Shown in pieces: positions 52,692-60,268 of a stretch of 64,000 bases of DNA. The notes beneath the pieces are model-generated. The model was given only the letters and a program-made list of their open reading frames with translations. It did not search any database and was not told the origin of the DNA. Source of the DNA: Actinomycetota bacterium (GTDB taxonomy: Bacteria > Actinomycetota > Thermoleophilia > Solirubrobacterales > Solirubrobacteraceae). Where the stretch lies: contig JAFDWH010000004.1 of the NCBI GenBank assembly GCA_018268595.1, forward strand, positions 363,531-427,530. Reading direction: 5' to 3'. The number at the start of each line of letters is the position of its first letter. Position 1 is the stretch's first letter. The position numbers and the translations under genes are program-made.

Positions 52692-53722
52692 GCGGGGCGC
52701 GGCGCCGGCGGGCCGGGCGGGTCGACGATGTCGCGGCCGGTCGGTCGCATCTGCTCGTCCAGCTCGAACTGCCAGTAGTAGCGCGTGAAGTGGCGGCCGG
52801 CGGTGAACTCGCCGACATGCGGCTCGATCCGCTCGCCGCTCGCCATCCGCACGATCAGCTCGGGGTAGGTGCGGCCGGGCAGCGCTGCGTACATCGGCGC
52901 CGGGAAGGCGCCGCCGAAGCGCGTGTTGACGTCGGTGATGCCGAGCCCGATCTGCTGGTCGCGGAACGCCTGCACCGTGCAGGGGCCGCGCACGCCGAGC
53001 GCCTCGACGACGCGGCGTCCCAGCTCGACCAGCTCCGGGTCGGCGAGCGGAGCGCCCTTGATCGACTCGCCGCCGCGCGACTCGAGCATCGTGCGCGGGA
53101 TCGCGTTGAGGCAGCGGCCGTCGAGGTCGGAGAGCGTGTCGACGCTGAACTCGGGGCCGTCCATCGCGCGCTGCACCATCGTCGGCTCCTTCACGTACTT
53201 GACGAAGAAGGCCGCCTCCTCGGCGTCGTGCGCGAGGTGGATCGAGCGCGCGCCGGAGCCGCGCCGCGGCTTGACCATCACCGGGTAGGCGTCGACCGGC
53301 TCGCCCGGCAGGACGGTCGGCGGCGACGGCAGCCCGTGCCGCAGCAGCAGGTGGTGCGTCTCGTACTTGTCGTACGTCGCGCGCGCGATCTGCGGGTCGG
53401 GCGTGAAGGCCGGCAGGACGCCGTCGGCGCGCGCCTGCGCAAGCACCTCGATGTCGAGGTCGGTCAAGGGGACGACGGCGCCGACGTCATGGGCCGCGCA
53501 CACGTCGGCGAGGAACGGGACGTACTGCGGGTCGTCGATCCGCGGCGGCGCGATGCGCACGTGGGCCGCGTACTGCGCCGGCGCGAGCGGGCTCGGGTCG
53601 GCCGCGATCACGGTCGTGTGCTGCGCGAACGCGGAGACGATGTCGTAGCGCTTGCCGACGCCGGTCAGCAGGACGGCGCGGCGGCCGGCCGGCGCGGGTC
53701 GCGGGGCGGGCGTGCCGCTCAC
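52688..53722 (-). CDS. ATP-grasp domain protein
   Basis: The 344-residue protein has a small N-terminal alpha/beta domain (RRAVLLTGVGKRYDIVSAFA) and an ATP-grasp fold (YPVMVKPRRGSGARSIHLA, later GITDVNTRFGGAFP with metal-binding Asp-x-Asn). Its shape resembles carbamoyl-phosphate-synthase-like ligases found in glycan and natural-product loci, which join an acid to an amine or thiol via an acyl phosphate. Start GTG 53722 overlaps the sugar-transferase stop (GTGA). GTG 53731 is possible. The stop overlaps the opposite amidase stop. Confidence 0.85.
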   Translation of the reverse strand: MSGTPAPRPAPAGRRAVLLTGVGKRYDIVSAFAQHTTVIAADPSPLAPAQYAAHVRIAPPRIDDPQYVPFLADVCAAHDVGAVVPLTDLDIEVLAQARADGVLPAFTPDPQIARATYDKYETHHLLLRHGLPSPPTVLPGEPVDAYPVMVKPRRGSGARSIHLAHDAEEAAFFVKYVKEPTMVQRAMDGPEFSVDTLSDLDGRCLNAIPRTMLESRGGESIKGAPLADPELVELGRRVVEALGVRGPCTVQAFRDQQIGLGITDVNTRFGGAFPAPMYAALPGRTYPELIVRMASGERIEPHVGEFTAGRHFTRYYWQFELDEQMRPTGRDIVDPPGPPAPRPA

Positions 53723-54306
53723 TTGCCCCACCCGCCCGTCTCACCCTTGTAGAGGCCGTCGCCGCGCAGCACCATCGACACGGTCCGCGCAAGGATCTGC
53801 AGGTCGAGCCGCAGCGAGCGGTGCTCGACGTACCAGACGTCCAGCTCGATCCGCTCGCTCCACGGCAGCGACGCGCGGCCGTTCACCTGCGCCCAGCCGG
53901 TGATGCCTGGCTTGACCTCCAGCCGCTTGCGCTGATGGTCGGTGTACTGATCCACCTGGACCTGGATCGTCGGGCGCGGGCCGACGATCGACATCTCGCC
54001 GCGCACGACGTTCCACAGGTTCGGCAGCTCGTCGAGCGACGTGCGCCGCAGGAACGCGCCGACGCGCGTGATGCGGTCGTCGCCCTCCTGGATCGCGAGG
54101 CCGGCGCCGGTGAACTCGGCGCCGCGCACCATCGTGCGCAGCTTGTAGATCTCGAACGGGCGCCCGTCCTTGCCGACGCGCGTCTGGCGGTAGATCGGGT
54201 GGCCGGGCGACTCCAGCCGGATCAGCAGCGCGGCGAGCGCGACGAGCGGCGCGCTCAGCAGCGCGGCCGTGCCGCCGATCAGCAGGTCGAGCGCGCGCGT
54301 GATCAC
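53719..54306 (-). CDS. Phosphoglycosyl transferase (bacterial sugar transferase, PglC-like)
   Basis: The 195-residue protein has one N-terminal membrane segment (LLIGGTAALLSAPLVALAAL). The catalytic domain follows, with VGKDGRPFEIYKLRTM, RRTSLDELPNLWNVVRGEMS, IVGPRP and a C-terminal VKPGITGWAQVNGRASL. Being short, it is the minimal monotopic form without the WbaP-type N-terminal half. It moves a sugar-1-phosphate to undecaprenyl phosphate, starting glycan assembly. GTG start overlaps the GT2 stop (GTGA). Confidence 0.93.
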   Translation of the reverse strand: MITRALDLLIGGTAALLSAPLVALAALLIRLESPGHPIYRQTRVGKDGRPFEIYKLRTMVRGAEFTGAGLAIQEGDDRITRVGAFLRRTSLDELPNLWNVVRGEMSIVGPRPTIQVQVDQYTDHQRKRLEVKPGITGWAQVNGRASLPWSERIELDVWYVEHRSLRLDLQILARTVSMVLRGDGLYKGETGGWGK

Positions 54307-55439
54307 CGCGTCCCCTCCGGCGGCGACCAGCCGGCCTCGGTGCCGTGGCGGCGCCAGTCCCACAGGCCGGCGGCGAGCGCCGCCTGCGTCAGCACGTAGT
54401 AGCGCGCGACGAGCAGCAGGCGGGCGGGGACCCAGCGCGCGAGCACCGCCGCGCCGACCAGCAGACACTGCAACGCCATCGTCACGACGTAGACGGGGCT
54501 CGTCGTCAGCAGCAGCGAGTTGGCGAGCAGCGCGAGCAGGTGCAGGAACGGCATCGCGTAGCGCAGCACCCGGTGCGAGACGATCATCAGCGCGTAGAGC
54601 GGTCCGTAGCCCTTCGGCGACAGCAGGCCGCCGGTGAGGACGATCGGCCAGCCGTGGCTCATCATCCGCCGCTTGCGCGCGAACTCGCCCTCGATCGAGG
54701 GGACCATCTTCTCGCTCGCGCGCGCGGCGGACGCGTAGAGCGCCTTCCAGCCGCGCTTGACCATGTTGAACGGGAACGACAGGTCGTGGCCCATGATCGG
54801 GTCGACCTCGACGTAGGCGCCTCTGCGCGTCGCGTAGATCGCGCCGTTGCCGCCGGTCACGGAGGCGAGGCGCGACTCCAGCGCGCGCAGCCACATCTCG
54901 TAGCGCCAGTAGAGGCCCTCCTGGTTCGTCCCGCCGTCGGCGTTGACGAACGCGACGTTCCCGCACACGTAGCCGACAGTCGGGTCGGTCGCGAACGGCG
55001 CGATCAGCTCGCGCAGCGCGTCGGGCGCCCAGAAGGCGTTGGCGTCGGAGAAGGCCGTGATCTCGCCGCGGGCCGCGCGCACGCCCGCGTCCTGCGCACG
55101 GATCTTGCCGCCGCGCGGCAGCTCCAGCACGACGTCGGCGCCCGCCGCGCGCGCGCGCTGCGGGGTCGCGTCGGGCGAGCCGTCGCAGGCGACGATCAGC
55201 TCCAGCTTGTCGGCCGGGTAGTCGAGCGCGCGCACGTTCGCGACCTTCTCCGCGATCACCGCCTCCTCCTTGTAGGCGGCGACGACGAGCGAGACGGACG
55301 GCAACTCGGCGGCGGTCGCAGGCGGCGGCGCGGCGGCGGGCCACAGCCGCGCCAGCAGCGCGAGCAGCAGGCCGTAGCCGAGCTGCGCGTAGACGATCAG
55401 GGCCGCGCAGACCCAGAAGACGATCGCGACGACGAGCAC
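54303..55439 (-). CDS. Membrane glycosyltransferase family 2
   Basis: The 378-residue protein has an N-terminal membrane helix. The GT2 domain follows (VSLVVAAYKEEAVIAEKVAN, VACDGSPDATPQ, ITAFSDANAFW in the DxD position and GGNGAIYATRR). Three to four C-terminal helices run from about 275 to 355 (LHLLALLANSLLLTTSPVYV). The active site faces the cytosol. It extends the lipid-linked sugar or makes a polysaccharide chain. GTG 55439 begins the first helix, and CAGAAT (55453-55448) ends 8 nt before it. It heads the minus-strand transcript to the ATP-grasp gene. Confidence 0.9.
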   Translation of the reverse strand: MLVVAIVFWVCAALIVYAQLGYGLLLALLARLWPAAAPPPATAAELPSVSLVVAAYKEEAVIAEKVANVRALDYPADKLELIVACDGSPDATPQRARAAGADVVLELPRGGKIRAQDAGVRAARGEITAFSDANAFWAPDALRELIAPFATDPTVGYVCGNVAFVNADGGTNQEGLYWRYEMWLRALESRLASVTGGNGAIYATRRGAYVEVDPIMGHDLSFPFNMVKRGWKALYASAARASEKMVPSIEGEFARKRRMMSHGWPIVLTGGLLSPKGYGPLYALMIVSHRVLRYAMPFLHLLALLANSLLLTTSPVYVVTMALQCLLVGAAVLARWVPARLLLVARYYVLTQAALAAGLWDWRRHGTEAGWSPPEGTR

Positions 55440-55489
55440 GGCCGGGGATTCTGACGCGCGCGCCGACGAGTCGCGGAGCGGGCGCGGGG

Positions 55490-55495
55490 TAGGCT
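55490..55495 (+). promoter_or_regulatory. Putative -10 box TAGGCT of the small cupin
   Basis: Ends 7 nt before the ATG at 55503. The divergent GT2 gene begins at 55439, so both promoters share 63 bp. Confidence 0.45.
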
Positions 55496-55502
55496 CGCCC
55501 GC

Positions 55503-55889
55503 ATGAGCTACACGATCAAGAACCTCGCCTCGGTCGACGACTCGGCGCCGAAGTTCGGCTTCGCCGAGATCGGCGAGGCGCACTTCGCGGCGCGCGCGCT
55601 GGAGTCGGACGGGATCGGGCTGGCCTACCACGTGCTGCGCCCGAACAGACGGCAGGCGTTCGCGCACCGCCACGACGACGCGGAGGAGATCGCGGTCGTG
55701 ATCTCCGGGGAAGGGCGCGTGAAGCTCGATGAGGAGGTCTGCGAGATCCGCGCGCTCGACGCGATCCGCCTGGCGCCGAGCGTCACACGGCAGTTCGAGG
55801 CCGGCCCCGAGGGTCTGTCCTACGTCGTCTTCGGCCCGCACGTCGAGCGCGACGGCGAGCTGATCCACGAGGGCTTCTGGGACGACTGA
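55503..55889 (+). CDS. Cupin domain protein
   Basis: The 128-residue protein has cupin motif 1 in FAHRHDDAEEIAVVISGEGR and motif 2 in RALDAIRLAPSVTRQFEAG. It is a single-domain, cytosolic protein of unknown ligand. It sits within the glycan locus but on the opposite strand, so it may be a sugar-binding or isomerase-type protein or simply unrelated. It lacks the residues that define RmlC. Confidence 0.8.
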   Translation: MSYTIKNLASVDDSAPKFGFAEIGEAHFAARALESDGIGLAYHVLRPNRRQAFAHRHDDAEEIAVVISGEGRVKLDEEVCEIRALDAIRLAPSVTRQFEAGPEGLSYVVFGPHVERDGELIHEGFWDD

Positions 55890-56257
55890 GGAGCGACCGC
55901 CCGGCAGCGCTCGCGGATACGGTACGCGCGCGTCTCCCGATAGCGGAACATGGCTGTCTAATCAGCAGAAGACGCTGCTATTTGCCGCAAGCTTCGCCTC
56001 ATTGCTGAAGCGACTCTCACCAACGCCCAGGATTTTTTTATATGGCTGGCGGCGAGACCGGCCCCGAATCCGCCGAGCCCCGCGAAGACCGCGAGCGGCA
56101 GATGCGCGAGGAGCGAGAGCGCGGCCAGCAGCAGCGGCGCAACCCCCATGACCAGCGCTCCGTCGAGGAGCGCGTCACGGCGTGCCCTGAGCCACCTCCC
56201 GGTCACGAACCGCATTCTGGTCGAGCGGCGCGCGGACCGCAACCGCCTGGCGTCTCC
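55890..56257. other. 368-bp stretch with an AT-rich patch and a hydrophobic remnant
   Basis: The patch at about 55948-56045 has close to even base composition and contains a run of seven T (56032-56040 region) and TATATGG. To its right is GC-rich sequence encoding a hydrophobic frame on the minus strand. Apart from that frame no gene is seen. There are no inverted ends or transposase pieces. Confidence 0.55.
55958..56242 (-). pseudogene. Truncated membrane protein, possibly the start of an O-antigen polymerase/ligase
   Basis: The frame of 94 codons follows the GT4 gene by 15 nt on the same strand. Residues 20-58 are strongly hydrophobic (LLDGALVMGVAPLLLAALSL, then PLAVFAGLGGFGAGLAA), like the first two helices of a polytopic protein. 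The last 28 residues (from SHIKKSW) fall in the AT-rich patch, use AAA codons rare here, and are not hydrophobic. A glycan locus with a flippase normally has a polymerase or ligase, and none is found. A genuine small two-helix protein is the alternative. Start TTG 56242 or ATG 56215. Confidence 0.4.
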
Positions 56258-57418
56258 CTACGCCCGGCCGACCAGCGCCTCGTACAGCGCCAGGTGCTGC
56301 GCCGCGATCGCGTCCCACGCGTAGGTCGTCGCGGCGGCCGCGCGGGCGGCGGACGCAAGCCGCTCGCGCGCGGCGGGGTCGGCGAGCAGGCGCGTGAGCG
56401 CGTCGTGCAGCGCGGCGGCGTCGCCGGGCGGGACCAGCTCGGCGGCGCCGCTCGCGGCGACCTCGGGGAAGCCGCCGACCGCGCTCAGCAGCAGCGGCGC
56501 GCCGAACGCGAGCGCGGTGAAGAGGACGCCCGACTGGTCGATCTCGCGGTAGGGCAGCACGACGAGGTCGGCGCGGCGGAAGTAGGCGGGGATCTCGCGG
56601 TCGGCGACGAAGCGCGTCACGAAGCGCACGTTCGGCGGCGCCGCCGCGCGCAGCGCGCCGACGTCCATCTTCGGCAGGCCGACGATCCACAGCTCGGCGT
56701 CCACGATCCCCCGCCACGCCTCCAGCAGCACGTCGATCCCCTTGTACGGGCGCAGCAGGCCGAAGCAGAGGACGACGGGCGACTCGACCGCCGCCAGCTC
56801 GGGCGGCAGCGGCGCAGGATCGGGCAGCTCGGCGAGGTGCGTGAAGGCGCCGTGCGGGATCGCGTGCACGCGCGCCGGGTCGACCCCCAGCTCGTCGCGC
56901 AGGCGCGCGGCGCCGTGCTCGGAGTGCACGACGACCGCCTCGACGCGCTCGTACAGGCGCCGCTGGGCGGCGAGCTGCCCCGGCCGCGGCTCGCGCGGCA
57001 GCACGTCGTGGGCGGTCAGGACGAGCGGCGGGCGCCGGACCCGGCCCCGCGCGCCCCGTGCGAGCGGCGGCAGGCGCACGTCGAGCGGCTGCACCGTCAG
57101 CCACTGGAAGTGGACGACGTCAGCGCGGCGGGCGCCGGGCGAGGCGGCGAAGCGCAGCATGTCCGGCACGTGCTGGGCCAGCTTCGCCGCCCGCCGCACG
57201 CGCGAGCCGGGCGCGCCGGGCGCCCAGCGGTAGAAGCGCTCGTCGACCGTGTAGCCCGCGGCGGGCGGCACGTCGCCGTACGCGAAGCGGCTCGTCGCCA
57301 GCTCGACGCGCGCGCCCGCCCGCGCGAGCGCCGCCGCCAGCGCGCGGTCGTAGGGCGGCGTGAAGGCGGACGGGTCGACCAGCTGCACGCTGAGCGGTGA
57401 GGCGGGCATCTGCGGCAT
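56258..57418 (-). CDS. Glycosyltransferase family 4 (GT-B fold)
   Basis: The 386-residue protein has the N-terminal VQLVDPSAFTPPYDRALAAA and AHDVLPREPRPGQL. The C-terminal GT4 donor domain has VLCFGLLRPYKGIDVLLEAW, VVLPYREIDQSGVLFTALAF and GGFPEVAASGAAELVPPGDA. It adds a sugar from a nucleotide donor to the growing glycan on the cytosolic side. ATG 57418 or 57409 start it. Divergent from the GT2 gene at 57464 with 45 bp between. Confidence 0.92.
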   Translation of the reverse strand: MPQMPASPLSVQLVDPSAFTPPYDRALAAALARAGARVELATSRFAYGDVPPAAGYTVDERFYRWAPGAPGSRVRRAAKLAQHVPDMLRFAASPGARRADVVHFQWLTVQPLDVRLPPLARGARGRVRRPPLVLTAHDVLPREPRPGQLAAQRRLYERVEAVVVHSEHGAARLRDELGVDPARVHAIPHGAFTHLAELPDPAPLPPELAAVESPVVLCFGLLRPYKGIDVLLEAWRGIVDAELWIVGLPKMDVGALRAAAPPNVRFVTRFVADREIPAYFRRADLVVLPYREIDQSGVLFTALAFGAPLLLSAVGGFPEVAASGAAELVPPGDAAALHDALTRLLADPAARERLASAARAAAATTYAWDAIAAQHLALYEALVGRA

Positions 57419-57463
57419 GATCCCGGACCGGGCCGGCGGCTTGCGGGCGGGCCGGATCGGATC

Positions 57464-58399
57464 ATGAGCGTCGAGGTCTCCTACTGCATCGTCAACACCG
57501 AGCAGCGCGTGCTGCTGGAGCGCTGCCTCGACGCGATCGCGCGCGAGCAGGCGGCGCTGCCGTTCGAGACCGAGGTGCTCGTGCTCGACAACGCCTCGCG
57601 CGACGGCTCGGTCGGGATGGCGAGAGCGCACCCGGTCGTGACGGAGCTGATCCGCCGCGAGCAGCGGCGCGGCAAGGCCGAGAACGACAGCGCGCTGATG
57701 CAGCGGGCGCGCGGTCGCCACTGCCTGCTGCTGAACGAGGACTCCGAGCTGCTGTCGGGCGCGACCGCGGCGCTGCACGCAGCGATGGCCGAGCACCCGG
57801 ACGCGGGCGCGGTCGGGGCGAAGCTGCTGCGCCCGGACGGCCGCCAGCAGCCGTCGGCGTGGCGCTTCCCGACGCCGTCGACGGCGCTCGCGGGGGCGTT
57901 GTTCCTGCACCGCTGGCTGACGGTCGAGAGCAAGGGCGACGCGCTGCGCGAGGTCGACTGGGCGCAGTCGGCGGCGCTGCTCGTGCGTCGCGAGGCGGCC
58001 CAGCGGATCGGCTGGATGGACCCCGCCTTCTTCGTCTACTCCGACGAGGTCGACTTCTGCAAGCGGCTGCGCGAGGCCGGCTGGACGGTGCTGTACGTGC
58101 CGGAGGCGGAGGCGATCCACCACGAGCAGCTGTCGACCGGGAACGTCCCGACGCGGCGGATCGTCGAGCTGTCGCGCAACCGCGACCGCTACATGCGCAA
58201 GCACCACTCGCGCGTCTCGGCGCTGCTCGTGCGCTGGCTGACGGCGTGGGCGTACGCGGTGCGCGCGGTCGCGGCGAACGTCGTGCCGGGCCACGACCCG
58301 GCGCGCTACTGGCAGCACGTGCGCGCGACGCTCCACCCCGACCGCGGCGAGGGGCTGCGCGAGGCGGCGGCGGACTGGAACCGAGGGACGCGCCTGTGA
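57464..58399 (+). CDS. Glycosyltransferase family 2, rhamnosyltransferase-like
   Basis: The 311-residue protein has VSYCIVNTEQRVLLERCLDA, LVLDNASRDGSVGMA and LLLNEDSELLSG (the DxD-like metal motif). DWAQSAALLVRREAAQRIGW and FVYSDEVDFCKRLREAGW follow. This set is shared with WbbL/WcaA-type rhamnosyl and galactofuranosyl transferases. A dTDP-rhamnose donor would be consistent with rmlABD elsewhere in the window. It is the only glycan gene of this stretch on the plus strand. Confidence 0.9.
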   Translation: MSVEVSYCIVNTEQRVLLERCLDAIAREQAALPFETEVLVLDNASRDGSVGMARAHPVVTELIRREQRRGKAENDSALMQRARGRHCLLLNEDSELLSGATAALHAAMAEHPDAGAVGAKLLRPDGRQQPSAWRFPTPSTALAGALFLHRWLTVESKGDALREVDWAQSAALLVRREAAQRIGWMDPAFFVYSDEVDFCKRLREAGWTVLYVPEAEAIHHEQLSTGNVPTRRIVELSRNRDRYMRKHHSRVSALLVRWLTAWAYAVRAVAANVVPGHDPARYWQHVRATLHPDRGEGLREAAADWNRGTRL

Positions 58400-58405
58400 C
58401 GTCGA

Positions 58406-58486
58406 CCGCAGGTCGCCGCTTGCGGTGACCGGAGGGCGAAAGGCCGGTTCCGCAGGTCGCCGCTTGCGGTGACCGGAGGGCGAAAG
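58406..58486. repeat. Two 37-bp direct repeats with internal palindrome (REP-like)
   Basis: Bases 58406-58442 and 58450-58486 are identical, separated by 7 bp. Each contains GGTCGCCGC-TT-GCGGTGACC, an inverted repeat with a single G/T mismatch. They fill almost the entire gap between two genes that end toward each other. The folded form could act as a terminator in both directions. Confidence 0.85.
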
Positions 58487-58489
58487 CCG

Positions 58490-60268
58490 TCACCCCTCGT
58501 ACAGCCCCGCGAACGCGTCCGCGTAGCGCTCGTACACGACGTTGCGCTTGAGCTTCAGCGTCGGCGTCAGCTCGCCGGCCGCCTGCGAGAGGTCGTGGTC
58601 GAGGATCCCGAAGCGCTTGACCTGCTCGATCCGCGCGAAGCGCTGGTTGACCGCCTGCACCTCGGCGTCGAGCAGCTCGCGCACGCGCGGGTCGGCGGCG
58701 AGCGCCACAGCGTCGCCGTCCTCACGGCCGATGCAGCGCGCCAGCGCCGGCAGCTCGTCGGGGTCGAGCGTCAGCAGCGCGACGAGGTACGGCCGCCGGT
58801 CGCCGAACGCGACCGCCTGCGAGACCCAGCGCACCTCGCGCAGCGCCGCCTCCAGGTTCGACGGCGTGACGTTCTTGCCGCTCGACGTGATGATCAGATC
58901 CTTCGTGCGGCCGGTGATGCGCAGGAAGCCGCCGTCGTCGAGCGTGCCGAGGTCGCCGGTGCGCAGCCAGCCGTGCTCGTCGAGCGCCTCGCGGGTCGCC
59001 AGCTCGTCCTCGTAGTAGCCGGGGAAGACGTTCGGGCCGCGCAGCAGCACCTCACCATCGCTCGCGATCCGCACCTGGACGCCCGGCAGCGGCCGGCCGG
59101 CGGTGCCGAGCCGCGTCGCCTCCGGCACATTGATCGTCGCCGCCGCGCACGTCTCCGTCAGGCCGTAGCCCTCCAGCACGGTCACGCCGCACGCCTCGAA
59201 GAACGCGAGCACCTCGGGCCCGACCGGCGCCGCGCCGACGAGCAGTTGCTCGAGCCGGTCGCCGAAGATCGCGCGCACGCGGGCGAGCACGAGCCGGTCG
59301 GCGAGCGCGTGCGACGCGACCAGCAGGGGCGGCGTGCGCGCGCCGGCGGCGGCCCGGCGGCGGGCGGCCGCGCGGCGGCGGCCGAGGCTGAGCGCGGCGC
59401 GGAAGGCGCGCTGCTGCAGCGCGCCGCCCTGCTCCAGCTCGTCGAGCACGCGCGCATGGACCTTCTCCAGGACGCGCGGGACGACCGGCAGGTGCGTCGG
59501 GCGCATGGAAGCGACGTCGTCCATCACGCGGCGCGCGTCGCCGCTCCAGAACGCGATCGTGCCGCCGATGTCGAGCGTCACGAGCTGCGCGACGCGCGCG
59601 AGCGAGTGCGCCAGCGGCAGGAACAGGAAGACGACGGGGCGCTCGCCGAACGGCACCTGCGCGGCGTACATCTCGACCGCGGCGAGCCAGTTGCGGTGCG
59701 TCAGGACGCAGCCCTTCGGCGGCCCCGTCGTGCCGGACGTGTAGACGATCGTGGCGGGGTCCTCGGGACGCACGCGCGCCAGGCGCTCCGCGATCTCCCC
59801 GGCGTCGCGGGCGGCGCCGCGGGCGCGCAGCTCGGCCAGCGGCAGGGCGCCGTCGGCGCCGCCGCCGGTCATGTCGACGACGTGCTCGAGCGCCGGGCAC
59901 TCGCCGCGGACCTGCGCGACCTTCGCGAGCTGCCCGGCGTCCTCGCACAGCACCGCGCGCGCGCCGCTGTGCGCCAGCACGTAGCGGCACTCCTCGGGCG
60001 AGTTCGTGTGGTAGATCGGCACGACGACGGCGCCGGAGGTGGCGATGCCCGCGTCCGCGAGCGTCCACTCCGGGCGCGTGTTCGCCAGCAGCGCGACGCG
60101 GTCGCCCGGCTCGATCCCGAGCGCGGCGAGGCCGAGCGCGAGCTCGCGGGCGGCGCGGCCCAGCTCGCCGTAGGTGACGTCCTGCGCGTCCGGCCGCCGC
60201 AGCGCGACCGCGCCGGGCTCGCGGGCCGCCGCGGCCGGGAACAGCTCCGCGAGCGTCTTGTGCGTCAT
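58490..60268 (-). CDS. Long-chain acyl-CoA synthetase/AMP-dependent ligase
   Basis: The 592-residue protein has all adenylate-forming motifs: TIVYTSGTTGPPKGCVLTHR (P-loop), GYGLTET, WLRTGDLG and the C-terminal lysine region TLKLKRNVVYERY. Overall order and length match FadD15-like long-chain ligases. An Arg/Ala-rich insert near 305-325 replaces part of the usual linker. It activates fatty acids with ATP and CoA. Start overlaps the acyltransferase stop (ATGA), so the ligase and acyltransferase are made together. Confidence 0.93.
   Translation of the reverse strand: MTHKTLAELFPAAAAREPGAVALRRPDAQDVTYGELGRAARELALGLAALGIEPGDRVALLANTRPEWTLADAGIATSGAVVVPIYHTNSPEECRYVLAHSGARAVLCEDAGQLAKVAQVRGECPALEHVVDMTGGGADGALPLAELRARGAARDAGEIAERLARVRPEDPATIVYTSGTTGPPKGCVLTHRNWLAAVEMYAAQVPFGERPVVFLFLPLAHSLARVAQLVTLDIGGTIAFWSGDARRVMDDVASMRPTHLPVVPRVLEKVHARVLDELEQGGALQQRAFRAALSLGRRRAAARRRAAAGARTPPLLVASHALADRLVLARVRAIFGDRLEQLLVGAAPVGPEVLAFFEACGVTVLEGYGLTETCAAATINVPEATRLGTAGRPLPGVQVRIASDGEVLLRGPNVFPGYYEDELATREALDEHGWLRTGDLGTLDDGGFLRITGRTKDLIITSSGKNVTPSNLEAALREVRWVSQAVAFGDRRPYLVALLTLDPDELPALARCIGREDGDAVALAADPRVRELLDAEVQAVNQRFARIEQVKRFGILDHDLSQAAGELTPTLKLKRNVVYERYADAFAGLYEG

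Noticed and set aside
58406-58486. A two-unit CRISPR array
   Set aside because: The spacer is only 7 bp and there are just two copies; no cas genes are nearby.
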